DNA of 40,234 nt from NCBI RefSeq assembly GCF_018283645.1, contig NZ_JAGSXH010000053.1:1-40234 (forward strand), given 5' to 3'. Source of the DNA: Actinocrinis puniceicyclus. Its GTDB lineage: Bacteria > Actinomycetota > Actinomycetes > Streptomycetales > Catenulisporaceae. A program made the position numbers and the translations under genes. Of the stretch, positions 16,353 to 24,967 are shown one piece after another (the first letter of the stretch is position 1; every line of letters begins with the position of its first letter). Below the pieces are notes generated by a model, which saw only the letters and a list, made by a program, of their open reading frames with translations, made no database searches and was not told where the DNA came from.

Positions 16353-18883
16353 GCACCCCCACGTCCCTGCCAGGTTTCCTGATCAGCGAACAGCTGCCGG
16401 ATGCGGAACGCGGCGCGGCGCAGCCGGTCGAGTCGGAGCTGGCCGAGTACGGGCCGAATCTCACCGAGCCGAGCCCGGCGACCGGGGACGGCATCGGGAG
16501 GGTGGTGCCGGCGGCCAAGGCGACCGGCCGTTACCCGTACGCGGCGGACTTGGGTGCGCCGGGCATGTTGTGGGCCGCGATGATCCGCAGCCCGCACGCC
16601 CGAGCGGTCATCGAGGGCTGCGACACGTCGGCGGCTGAGGCGATGCCGGGTGTGCACGCCGTGCTCGCCGGGCCCGGGCTGGGCGTGGACCAGGTCGACT
16701 ACCTGGGGCAGTGTGTCGCGATCGCCGCGGCCGAGCATCCGGCGATCGCGCGGGCCGCGCTGAGCGCCGTCGTGATCGACTATCGGCCGCAGGAGCCGCT
16801 GACCGATCCGCGCCAGGCGTTCAACGCGGAGCCGATCCACGAGGACGGCAACATCGCGGCGCACCGTTTCTTCACCACGGGACGGGACGCGGTCGACCGG
16901 GTGGCGGCGGCCGCCGAACTGCGCAAGAACGCGCCGTCCGCTCGCCGCGCGGAGGCGTTCCAGGGCTTGAAGCCCGGTCGAGGGCCGGGAGCGCAGCCTG
17001 ATTCGCGCGAACCGGAGGGCGGGGACGGCGCGCAGGCCGAACCCGAACCGTCGCGGTCGGTGTCCGTCATCCACGGGTACGAATTCGCCCGGCCGGCGAA
17101 CTGGCCGGCCGGACCGGGCACCGTGTTCGCCGTTCCACACGGCGACGCGATCGAGATCCACACGCTGACGGTGGACCCGGGCCGGGACCGGCGCGCGCTG
17201 GCCGCCGCGCTGGGCCGGCCGGAGGGCGAGATCCGGTTGGTGCCCGCGCCGTTCACCGGCGGCGCTATCGCGGACGACGCGGACCTGCGGGTCGCCGCGG
17301 CGCTGCTGGCCGCGCGCACCGGCCGGCCGGTGAAGGCGGTGGACGGCAGCGTCGGGCACTGGCCTGCCGGGACGGCGGAGCCGGCGGCTCGGGTGCACGC
17401 GATCCACGTGGCGGACGCGGACGGGACGCTGCGGGAGGTGCGCGTCGAGCTGGTGATCGACGGCGGCGCGGAGCCGGCCGCGGCGGAGGCGCTGCTGGAC
17501 GAGTACTGCCGGCTGGCCGCGGGGCCGTACCGGGTGCCGAAGGTGGAGGTGCAGGGCTGGGTGGTGCGCACGCACAACCCGCCGCTGGCGCCGTGGCCCG
17601 GCGGCGGCGCGGCGCTCGCGGCGGTGGTCGCCGAGGCTCAGATGGACGCGGTCGCGGCGGCGCTCGGCGTGTCGGGGCTGGAAGCGCGTGTCAAGAATCT
17701 GATGCGTACCGGGGACCGGTTGCCGGACGGCCGGAAGGTCGCGGCGGCGGACGCGCTGCCGGAGCTGGTCGCGGCGGTGCTGGACGCCTCGGTGCCGCCG
17801 TTCCCGCCGGGCCCGGACGTGCGGGAGTTCCCGGGCACGATCGGGCGGACCGGGGAGATGACCCGGTTGCGGCGCGGCGTCGGGGTGGCGTTGGCGATGG
17901 TGGACCTGGTTCCGCCGGGGCTGCCGGAGGAACTGGCGACGGCGCAGGTCGCGCTGACCTCGGATGTGCACGGGCCGATCGCGCACGTGAGCACCGCGAT
18001 GGTGGACACCGGGGCGGGGCAGCATGCGATGCTGCGGCGGATCGTGCGCGAGGTGTTGGGTGTGCAGCGGGTGCTGGTGCGCCGACCGACCGCGCCGGGT
18101 GCGCTTCCGGCGACTCCGCTCGCGTCGGGGCGCGCCGCGTGGCTGCACGGTATGGCCGTGCAGCGGGCCGCACAGGCGGTGCGCGCGCAGGCGCTGGAAG
18201 CGGTCGGGGCTCAGTTGGCGATCTCGCCCGAGTTGCTTGAGGTGCGCGGGGACCGGGTCGTGAGTTACGACGGGATGCTGTCCCGTCCGCTGGACGAGGT
18301 GTACCGGGCGGCGTTGCGCGGTGCGGCGGTGTATCTGGCGGACGGTGAGTTCCGGGTGCGTGGCTCGGGGCCGGCGCAGCCGGGCGTGTTCGTGCCGGAA
18401 CCGGGTCAGGCGCATGTGGCTTTCGCGGCGCATCGGGCGGTGGTGGACGCCGACACGGAACTGGGGTTGCTGCGCCCGGTGCGGGTGACGGCGGCGCACG
18501 ACGTGGGTCGCGCGCTGGTGCCGGGCCGGATCGAGGCGGCGATCGCGGCGGGGGTGATGTCGGCGGCTTCCGCGGTGTTCGCGGACGAGGCGCCGGGCGC
18601 ACGGGCGTATGCGGGGGCGCTTGCGTGTGCGCAGTTGCCGACGGCGCTGGATCTGCCCGAGGTGGATGTCCTGCCGCCGGTCCAGTCGTCGATCGGGGAT
18701 CTGGAGACGACGGCGTTGCGTCGGCGCGGTTTCTCGGCGCCGTTGCCGCTGGGTTATCAGCCGGTGGGCCGGATCGCGCATGCGGCGGCCGCGGCGGCGT
18801 TGGCCTGCGCCGCGCGTGACGCATTGAGCGCGCACCGCACGGCGATCCCGATCCGGCCGTGGGAGACCGGGCCGGTGCTGTGA
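16349..18883 (+). CDS. Divergent molybdopterin-binding (large) subunit of a xanthine-dehydrogenase-like enzyme
   Basis: 844 residues, longer than usual, with an inserted Glu/Pro-rich stretch around residues 190-240. The a/b hammerhead domain is clear (ATGRYPYAADLGAPGMLWAAMIRSPHA) and the large domain follows. Key family residues are altered. The loop that normally reads GGGFGGK is TGGAIADDADLR (about 303-314). The C-terminal motif that normally carries the base glutamate (VGEP) reads PVGRIAHAAAA (Arg about 808). The usual QGxGQ-type contact near TAMVDTGAGQHAMLRR is partly kept. Standard hydroxylase chemistry is therefore doubtful. It may use a different mechanism, bind cofactor without hydroxylating, or be drifting. 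Co-translation with intact Fe-S and FAD subunits argues it is still used. Confidence 0.82.
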   Translation: MSTPTSLPGFLISEQLPDAERGAAQPVESELAEYGPNLTEPSPATGDGIGRVVPAAKATGRYPYAADLGAPGMLWAAMIRSPHARAVIEGCDTSAAEAMPGVHAVLAGPGLGVDQVDYLGQCVAIAAAEHPAIARAALSAVVIDYRPQEPLTDPRQAFNAEPIHEDGNIAAHRFFTTGRDAVDRVAAAAELRKNAPSARRAEAFQGLKPGRGPGAQPDSREPEGGDGAQAEPEPSRSVSVIHGYEFARPANWPAGPGTVFAVPHGDAIEIHTLTVDPGRDRRALAAALGRPEGEIRLVPAPFTGGAIADDADLRVAAALLAARTGRPVKAVDGSVGHWPAGTAEPAARVHAIHVADADGTLREVRVELVIDGGAEPAAAEALLDEYCRLAAGPYRVPKVEVQGWVVRTHNPPLAPWPGGGAALAAVVAEAQMDAVAAALGVSGLEARVKNLMRTGDRLPDGRKVAAADALPELVAAVLDASVPPFPPGPDVREFPGTIGRTGEMTRLRRGVGVALAMVDLVPPGLPEELATAQVALTSDVHGPIAHVSTAMVDTGAGQHAMLRRIVREVLGVQRVLVRRPTAPGALPATPLASGRAAWLHGMAVQRAAQAVRAQALEAVGAQLAISPELLEVRGDRVVSYDGMLSRPLDEVYRAALRGAAVYLADGEFRVRGSGPAQPGVFVPEPGQAHVAFAAHRAVVDADTELGLLRPVRVTAAHDVGRALVPGRIEAAIAAGVMSAASAVFADEAPGARAYAGALACAQLPTALDLPEVDVLPPVQSSIGDLETTALRRRGFSAPLPLGYQPVGRIAHAAAAAALACAARDALSAHRTAIPIRPWETGPVL

Positions 18884-18980
18884 GGGCGGTGTCTGGCTCG
18901 GGGCCGGACGGGCCGGACGAAGAGAGGTCGGCTTCTGCGAGGCGGCGGCGACATGAAGCGCGGGCGGGTTCGAGCCCTGA

Positions 18981-19265
18981 TCGCGCGCTCGGCGCGCCTC
19001 GGCCGTCTCGATCGTGATCACCCTCGGCTACGCCGGGTTCCTCGTCGGTCCGGCCGCGGTGGGGCTGACGGCGGCCGCCGCCGGCTTGCGGACTGCGCTG
19101 GCGGGCGTGGGTCTCGTGGCCGTCACTCTGGCGGTCCTCACGGCGCTCGTTCCAGTCGGATCAGGCGGTAGGGCAAGCCTTCCCAGGCCGTCGCCGCGCA
19201 CGCACGCGACCGGAGGGCGCGCAGAGCCCGAGGAGAGCGAGAGCGGTGGCACCCGGTCCGGGTAA
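18981..19265 (+). pseudogene. C-terminal remnant of an MFS transporter
   Basis: The frame reads ASAVSIVITLGYAGFLVGP, then AVGLTAAAAGLRTAL and a hydrophobic helix, matching the last two transmembrane segments of 12-helix MFS proteins. A stop codon lies at 18978-18980, and no N-terminal part is present between here and the upstream operon. No ribosome binding site precedes the GTG at 19014. It appears to be the tail of a transporter lost by deletion. The intact MFS gene at 19306 is a separate gene. Confidence 0.6.
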
Positions 19266-19305
19266 TAGCCAAAAATGGCTTGCGCCCATGACGTAGGCTT
19301 GGGCG

Positions 19306-20775
19306 ATGGCCACCTCCGTCGAGACCTCGGGCGCCGGCGCCCCTTCGCCGCCGGGCGTGACCACCGGCACCGGCACCGGCACCGGCACCGGCACCGACGG
19401 ACTGTTCTCGCCGAGATATCTGGCGGTGACGATCGGCATCATCATCTCGGTGCTGCTCACCGCGTTCGAGGCGATGGCCGTGAGCACGGCGATGCCGGTC
19501 GCCGTCGCGGATCTGCACGGCCTGCCGTACTACTCACTCGCCTTCAGCTCCTATCTGACGCTCAGTCTGCTGGGCATGGTGCTGGCCGGGCAGCGCTCCG
19601 ACGCACGCGGGCCGCGCCTGCCGTACCTCGGCGGGATCGCGCTGTTCGGGGCCGGGCTGCTGGCCGCCGGTACCGCGACGAGCATGGCGCAGTTCGTCCT
19701 GGGGCGCGCGGTGCAGGGCCTCGGCGGCGGGATGGTGATCGTCTCGCTGTTCGTGCTGGTCGGCCGGGCGTACCCGGAGCGGTTGCACAGCAAGGCCTTC
19801 TCGGCGCTCGCGAGTTGCTGGGTACTGCCCGGGATCATCGGGCCGTTCGTGTCCGGGCTGCTGACCGAGCGGGCATCGTGGCGCTGGGTCTTCCTCGGTG
19901 TCGCGGCGTGCATCGTGCTGCCGCTGGCCTTCATCGCCCGGGCGCTGCGCGGGTTGCCGGACCTGCCCAGGCCGCAGGCGGCGACATCGTCCGGCGCCGC
20001 CCCGGGCGTGGACGCCGCGAGGCTGCGCACCGTCCGCGTGCGCGCCGCGCTGACCGCGCTCGGTGCCGGTTTGTTCCAGTTCGGCAGTCAGCGGCTCGAC
20101 TGGATCGGCGCCCTGCTGGTGCCGCTGGCGCTCGCCCTGCTCGTCTACAGCGTGCCGAAGCTGCTGCCGCGCGGACTGTTCCGAGCCGGCCGCGGGCTGC
20201 CGACCGTGGTCGCGCTGCGCGGGCTGATGGCGGCGACGTACTTCGGCATCGAGGCGTTCATTCCGCTGATGCTCGTTCAGGAACGCGGCCTGAGCCCGAT
20301 GACGGCCGGGCTCTCCCTCGCCGGGGCGGCCGTGAGCTGGGCGTTCGCGGCGTGGTCGATCAACCGGCCGTTCCTGCGCTCGCGGCTGACTCAGGCCGCC
20401 GTGGTCCGGCTGGGCGCCGGGCTGGCCACGGTCGCGCTGCTCGGCGCGGTCGCGGCGATCAGCCCGCGCAGCCCGCAGTGGACCGCGGCCGCGGCGATGT
20501 TCCTGGCCGCCGGGGGCATGGGGCTGATCTGGCCGAATGTCAGTGTGCTGACTCTGGAGCTGTCGGAGCCGGGCGACCAGGGCGCCAACTCCGCCTCGCT
20601 GCAGGTGGCCGACGGGCTCGGCAGCACCTTGTCGATAGCCGTCGCCGGTGCGCTCTATCACGCGCTGCACACCTCGGCCGCGGCCGACCGGCCGGTGTTC
20701 GTGCTGATCTACGGGCTGTTCATCGTCGTCGGCTTCGCCGGTTGGCTGATCGCGCCCCGAGTCCGGGTACGGTAG
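19306..20775 (+). CDS. MFS transporter (EmrB/QacA-like)
   Basis: 489 residues with about 12-14 hydrophobic segments, an inner-membrane exporter of unknown substrate. The N-terminus contains a run of Thr-Gly repeats encoded by the hexanucleotide array at 19363-19396. The motif A equivalent is LAGQRSDARGPR. GRAVQGLGGGMVIV and PGIIGPFVSGLLTERASWRWVFL form the motif B/C region. The C-terminal half is conserved (GMGLIWPNVSVLTLELSEPGDQGANSASLQVADGLG). The helicase gene follows within 60 nt, so the two may be co-transcribed. Confidence 0.88.
   Translation: MATSVETSGAGAPSPPGVTTGTGTGTGTGTDGLFSPRYLAVTIGIIISVLLTAFEAMAVSTAMPVAVADLHGLPYYSLAFSSYLTLSLLGMVLAGQRSDARGPRLPYLGGIALFGAGLLAAGTATSMAQFVLGRAVQGLGGGMVIVSLFVLVGRAYPERLHSKAFSALASCWVLPGIIGPFVSGLLTERASWRWVFLGVAACIVLPLAFIARALRGLPDLPRPQAATSSGAAPGVDAARLRTVRVRAALTALGAGLFQFGSQRLDWIGALLVPLALALLVYSVPKLLPRGLFRAGRGLPTVVALRGLMAATYFGIEAFIPLMLVQERGLSPMTAGLSLAGAAVSWAFAAWSINRPFLRSRLTQAAVVRLGAGLATVALLGAVAAISPRSPQWTAAAAMFLAAGGMGLIWPNVSVLTLELSEPGDQGANSASLQVADGLGSTLSIAVAGALYHALHTSAAADRPVFVLIYGLFIVVGFAGWLIAPRVRVR
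19363..19396 (+). repeat. In-frame ACCGGC hexanucleotide array in the MFS N-terminus
   Basis: Five perfect ACCGGC copies plus a partial sixth, encoding alternating Thr-Gly. Six-base slippage would change the length of the cytosolic tail without breaking the frame. Confidence 0.9.
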
Positions 20776-20834
20776 TCTGCGCGGCTTTCGACGGCGGCTA
20801 CATTCGACGGCGGTACCGAATAGGGGGCAGAACA

Positions 20835-22616
20835 CTGAGTACGTCCGCGGCATCCCACCTGTCCCCGGCCTATCCCGACCGAGCCCCGTGGGGTACCGCG
20901 GGCCGGCTGCGCGCCTGGCAGCAGGCCGCGCTCAAGTCGTATCTGGAAGGCGCGCCGCGGGATTTCCTCGCGGTGGCGACCCCCGGCGCCGGCAAGACGA
21001 CCTTCGCGCTACGGGTCGCCACCGAACTGCTGGACCGTCACATCGTGCAGCAGGTCACGGTCGTGGCGCCGACCGAGCATCTGAAGCACCAGTGGGCGCA
21101 GGCGGCGAAGAAGGTCGGGATAGGGATCGACCCGACGTACTCGGGCGCGTCCGGGGGCACCTCGCGGGACTACACCGGTATCGCGGTCACCTATGCGGGT
21201 GTGGCCGCGCACCCGATGCTGCACCGGCGGCGGGTGGAAAATCGCAGAACCCTGGTGATCCTGGACGAGGTCCACCACGCGGGCGACGCGCTGTCCTGGG
21301 GTGAGGCGGTCTCGGAGGCCTTCGAGCCGGCCGCGCGCCGCCTGGCGCTGACAGGCACGCCGTTTCGCTCGGACACCGCGCCGATCCCCTTCGTGACGTA
21401 CGCCCCGGACGCCGAGGGCGCGCGCCGCTCGGTCGCGGACTACACCTATGGGTACGGCGCGGCGCTCGCGGACGGCGTGGTGCGTCCAGTGATCTTCCTG
21501 TCCTACGCGGGGCAGATGCGCTGGCGCACGAAGGCCGGTGACGAGGTGGCCGCGAGCCTCGGCGAACCGATGACACAGGACGCGATCGCGCAGGCCTGGC
21601 GCACCGCGCTGGACCCGGAGGGCAACTGGATGCCCGCGGTGCTCCGCGCCGCGGACCGGCGGCTCGAGGAGGTACGCCGGGCCGTGCCGGACGCCGGCGG
21701 GCTCGTGATCGCCACGGACCACAACACGGCGCGCGCCTACGCGAAGATGCTGCGGGAGATCACCGGCCGGTCGGCGATCGTCGTGCTCTCGGACGATCCG
21801 AAGGCGTCCACGCGGATCGCGAAGTTCAGCGAGTCCGAGGACAAGTGGATGGTCGCCGTGCGCATGGTGTCCGAGGGCGTGGACGTGCCGCGGCTGGCCG
21901 TCGGGGTGTACGCGACGTCGATCTCGACACCGCTGTTCTTCGCGCAGGCCGTGGGCCGTTTCGTGCGCGCACGGCGGCGCGGCGAGACGGCTTCGGTCTT
22001 CCTGCCGTCGGTGCCGTCGCTGGTGCAGTTCGCAGGCGAGCTCGAACTCGAACGCGACCACGTGCTCGACCGCAAGAAGCGCGGCGAGGACGACCTGTGG
22101 AGCGAGGAGGAGGACCTGCTCGCGGACGCCAACGCGACGAAGGACGAGGCGCCGTTCGAGGAGTTCACCTTCAAGGCCCTGGAGTCGGAGGCGACCTTCG
22201 ACAGGGTGCTCTTCGACGGCGGCGAGTTCGGTGTCGCGGCCCAGGTCGGCAGCGCCGAGGAGGCGGACTTCCTCGGCATCCCCGGCCTGCTGGAGCCCGA
22301 GCATGTGCGTACTCTGCTGCAGAAGCGGCAGGCGCGGCAGCTCTCCCGGCAGCGGCAGGGCGCCGGCCACGGTGACGGCGCGGCGGCGGTGACCGCCGAG
22401 CAGCGCCCGGTGGTCAGCCACCAGCAGTTGCTGGAACTGCGCCGAGAGCTGAACACTCTGGTCGGGGCCTGGCACCATCAGACCGGGCAGCCGCACGGGG
22501 TTATCCACGCGGACCTGCGGCGCAGCTGCGGCGGGCCGCCGACCGCGCAGGCCACCGCCGCCGAGCTGCGCAGCCGGATCGACACGGTGCGCAGGTGGGC
22601 CGTCGAACGCGGCTGA
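20835..22616 (+). CDS. DEAD/DEAH-box SF2 helicase
   Basis: About 593 residues. An ATP-dependent superfamily 2 helicase with Q-like LRAWQQAALKSY, motif I ATPGAGKTT (about 49-57), Ia VVAPTEHLKHQW, motif II ILDEVHHAGD, motif III LTGTPFRSD, and motif VI QAVGRFVRARR. The C-terminal third is an acidic linker (KKRGEDDLWSEEEDLL) and a conserved tail ending in a GVIHADLRR...CGGPP region. Strong streptomycete orthologues exist from memory; their cellular role is not established. No ATG or GTG fits the conserved N-terminus. The best start is CTG at 20835 (L-STSAASHLSP), with GGGGG 7 nt upstream. A TTG at 20742 inside the MFS gene is the alternative. Confidence 0.9.
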   Translation: MSTSAASHLSPAYPDRAPWGTAGRLRAWQQAALKSYLEGAPRDFLAVATPGAGKTTFALRVATELLDRHIVQQVTVVAPTEHLKHQWAQAAKKVGIGIDPTYSGASGGTSRDYTGIAVTYAGVAAHPMLHRRRVENRRTLVILDEVHHAGDALSWGEAVSEAFEPAARRLALTGTPFRSDTAPIPFVTYAPDAEGARRSVADYTYGYGAALADGVVRPVIFLSYAGQMRWRTKAGDEVAASLGEPMTQDAIAQAWRTALDPEGNWMPAVLRAADRRLEEVRRAVPDAGGLVIATDHNTARAYAKMLREITGRSAIVVLSDDPKASTRIAKFSESEDKWMVAVRMVSEGVDVPRLAVGVYATSISTPLFFAQAVGRFVRARRRGETASVFLPSVPSLVQFAGELELERDHVLDRKKRGEDDLWSEEEDLLADANATKDEAPFEEFTFKALESEATFDRVLFDGGEFGVAAQVGSAEEADFLGIPGLLEPEHVRTLLQKRQARQLSRQRQGAGHGDGAAAVTAEQRPVVSHQQLLELRRELNTLVGAWHHQTGQPHGVIHADLRRSCGGPPTAQATAAELRSRIDTVRRWAVERG

Positions 22617-22641
22617 GCACAGCGTCTGCCGACCGTGCGGC

Positions 22642-22810
22642 CTAGGCCGTGTCTGAGAAGTATCGCCGGGGTCGCGACGCCTGCCACACACGCTCGCTGT
22701 GTTGGCGGAACATCCACAGACGACCCGGTATGAGGATGCCCCGCCGCCTTGCGATCGCACGCGCCAGACGCCGCGACCTTATCCGACGCTACTTCTTAGA
22801 CACGGCCTAG
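22642..22810. mobile_element. 161-bp MITE with IS5-type ends and CTAG target duplication
   Basis: Nearly perfect terminal inverted repeats: GGCCGTGTCTGAGAAGTA at the left and, reverse-complemented, GGCCGTGTCTAAGAAGTA at the right (one mismatch). Similarity continues inward with gaps (GGTCGCGACGCC versus GGTCGCGGCGTC). The element is bounded by CTAG on both sides, fitting the YTAR target of IS5-group transposases. There is no room for a transposase, so it is non-autonomous. It ends 9 bp before the iclR-family GTG. Confidence 0.78.
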
Positions 22811-22813
22811 ACT
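22808..22813 (+). promoter_or_regulatory. Candidate -10 box (TAGACT) of the IclR gene at the MITE edge
   Basis: TAGACT matches the actinomycete -10 pattern (TAGRRT/TANNNT) and lies 6 nt before the GTG at 22820, which would give a leaderless mRNA. Its TAG is part of the MITE's right target duplication. No good -35 is visible. Confidence 0.4.
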
Positions 22814-22819
22814 CTCGCT

Positions 22820-23470
22820 GTGACGACGACCGCGCACCACCCGGAGACCTCGCAGACCCTGGACCGGGGCCTGCGTGCGCTCGAAGAGCTGGCCGACGCG
22901 CCCACGGGGCTGACCGTCACGGAACTGGCCGACCACCTCGGGGTCAACCGCACGATCGTCTACCGTTTGCTGGCCACGCTGGAACTGCACGGGCTGGCCC
23001 GGCGCGACGTGGCCGGGCGGGCGCGGCTGGGCATCGGGGTGCTCGCGCTGGCCCGCCGGGTGCAGCCGCTGCTGCGCGACGCGGCCGCGATCCCGCTGCG
23101 CCGGCTGGCGGAGGAGGTCGGGGCGACCGCGCACCTGACGGTGGTGGACGGCACGGAGGCGCTGGCGGTCGCGGTGGTCGAGCCGACGTGGACGGATTAC
23201 CACGTCGCCTACCGGGTGGGTTCGCGGCACGCACTGGACCGGGGCGCGGCGGGGCGCGCGATCGTGGCCTATCGCGACAACGGCACGAAGACGTTCATCG
23301 TGACGCAGGGAGAGTTGCAGGTCGGCGCGTTCGGTATCGCGGCCCCGGTGGTGGATGTGCCGGGCATCGAGGCCTCAGTCGGTGTGATCTCGTTCGGCGA
23401 GCTCGACCCGGCCCGCACCGGTCCCCGCATCGTGCGCGCCGCCGCCGAGGTCGCCAAGGCGCTGCGCTGA
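22820..23470 (+). CDS. IclR-family transcriptional regulator
   Basis: 216 residues, somewhat short for IclR (about 240-260). The winged helix is at about 14-75 (QTLDRGLRALEELADAPTGLTVTELADHLGVNRTIVYRLLATLE). The effector domain follows (RRLAEEVGATAHLTVVDG; GSRHALDRGAAGRAI; GAFGIAAPVVD; ASVGVISFGEL). The target and ligand are unknown, and no obvious metabolic operon adjoins it. The start at GTG 22820 lies directly after a MITE with no Shine-Dalgarno, which suggests a leaderless transcript. The 3' end overlaps the convergent HTTM-DCC gene by 96 bp. Confidence 0.9.
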   Translation: MTTTAHHPETSQTLDRGLRALEELADAPTGLTVTELADHLGVNRTIVYRLLATLELHGLARRDVAGRARLGIGVLALARRVQPLLRDAAAIPLRRLAEEVGATAHLTVVDGTEALAVAVVEPTWTDYHVAYRVGSRHALDRGAAGRAIVAYRDNGTKTFIVTQGELQVGAFGIAAPVVDVPGIEASVGVISFGELDPARTGPRIVRAAAEVAKALR

Positions 23471-24967
23471 GAGCGAAGCGGGCGGCACGTCGCCCCCGCG
23501 CGGCGACTGCGTGTCCGGTCCGACCGCACAGGCCGGGGTCGAGCCCGGCAGCCGGTAGCGGTTGGCCGAGATCACCTTGTACGCGGCCGCGGCCAGCCAG
23601 GAGATCGGCGGCATGAGCATGAGCGCGCCGAGCGGGCGCCACGGCCGGCGTGAGCGCAGCAGGACCCGCGCCACGGCCGCCGCGCCCGAGCGGATCGGCG
23701 CGTCCGCGGTGACCGGCAGCCATTGCACGGACGTGGTGACCTGTTCCCGGGTCAGCCGGTGCGCGGCCAGGTCGAGCCGCTGCCAGGGTACGAAGCGCAC
23801 CTCTGGCCGGCACCAGCGTTCAAGCACGTGGACGGAGGCGGTGCAGAAGCCGCAGTCGCCGTCGAAGACGAGGGTGGGGCGCACGGTCTCGGCCGGCGCT
23901 GCTGTCGCTGCACTCATGCGTCGAGCGTAAGCCGGTGCGGCCAGTAGCCGCCCGGCCGCCGCCCAGAACCGGTCCGGCAGGAAGACCGCGTCGCCGATCA
24001 GCATGATGGCGGAGAAGAACGGCAGGCCGAGCAGGATCGCGATGGACACGTGCATGACGACGAGCACGGCCAGCGCCGGGTATTTCAGCCGCGGGCTGAA
24101 CACGATGAACGGGAAGCCGGCCTGCACGAACACCGTCACGTATCCGGCGACGGTCAGTGCGATCGCGTGCCCGGCCAGCCAGGCGGACAGGCCGGGCCAG
24201 GGATGGAACCAGTTCAGTCGCAGGACGTACCCGAGCGCCGACCCGTCCTGCCACATCGAGCCCTGCACCTTGAGCAGCCCGGCGGTGCCGTAGACGACAC
24301 AGACCTGCGCGGCGATGACGAGCGCGGCGCCGTTGTGCGCGACCGTGAGCACGCGCCGCCGGGCCTCGGCCAGTTCGGCTCGCCAACCGGGCACGTCTCC
24401 GGCCTCTGCTTCGTGCTGCGCGGGCGCGTGGCGGCGCGCCTTCGCGGCCTTCCGGCGCGCGTCGAGAGACCAATGCGTTCCGCAGGCCGTGAACGCCAGA
24501 TAGATCGACATCAGTGTGAGCACGTTGTCGCCGCCGTCGGTGATCAACGGGGACCGGTTCTCCAGCGCCACGACGATCGCCGCGAACAGGACGGAGACGA
24601 CCCGGGTGCGCCAGCCGAGCGCGAAGGCGGCGCCGAGCGCGATCGCGGCCAGGTAGAACAGATCGAACTGGGTGCGGGTGAGTCCCGCGACCGCGGTGAA
24701 CCAGGCGCTCATCGGCCCGGGCCAGCCGCGGTTCGCGGCGTACGCGCGGTCGAGCGCCGGGCTCCAGGCCGAATCCGGGCCCCACGCGGCGTCCCGTTCT
24801 CCCCACTCGCGCAGCAGGAACAGCACCCACACGGCGCCGTAGCCGATCCGCAGTACCGCCAGACCGCGCGCGGCGACAAGGCGGGTGGTGACCGTCTCGT
24901 AGCGGTCGCCGAACCACCACAGCGCGCGTGCGAGCGGACCCTCGGCCGTGCCGGGTGCGCCGTTCAC
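23375..24967 (-). CDS. HTTM membrane protein fused to a DCC thiol-disulfide oxidoreductase domain
   Basis: 530 residues. Residues about 25-345 are an HTTM (gamma-carboxylase-like, SdpB-related) membrane domain with several helices, including RGLAVLRIGYGAVWVLFLL, ITDGGDNVLTL and WHQ/WFHP-type segments. Residues about 365-490 form a DUF393/DCC domain with the redox motif LVFDGDCGFC. The last about 45 residues look unstructured and are antisense to the iclR 3' end. The two domains are usually separate neighbouring genes. An internal ATG at 23917 could still make free DCC protein. The GTG start overlaps the stop of the DUF5819 gene (GTGA), so the two are coupled. Function unknown. Confidence 0.85.
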   Translation of the reverse strand: MNGAPGTAEGPLARALWWFGDRYETVTTRLVAARGLAVLRIGYGAVWVLFLLREWGERDAAWGPDSAWSPALDRAYAANRGWPGPMSAWFTAVAGLTRTQFDLFYLAAIALGAAFALGWRTRVVSVLFAAIVVALENRSPLITDGGDNVLTLMSIYLAFTACGTHWSLDARRKAAKARRHAPAQHEAEAGDVPGWRAELAEARRRVLTVAHNGAALVIAAQVCVVYGTAGLLKVQGSMWQDGSALGYVLRLNWFHPWPGLSAWLAGHAIALTVAGYVTVFVQAGFPFIVFSPRLKYPALAVLVVMHVSIAILLGLPFFSAIMLIGDAVFLPDRFWAAAGRLLAAPAYARRMSAATAAPAETVRPTLVFDGDCGFCTASVHVLERWCRPEVRFVPWQRLDLAAHRLTREQVTTSVQWLPVTADAPIRSGAAAVARVLLRSRRPWRPLGALMLMPPISWLAAAAYKVISANRYRLPGSTPACAVGPDTQSPRGGDVPPASLSAQRLGDLGGGAHDAGTGAGRVELAERDHTD

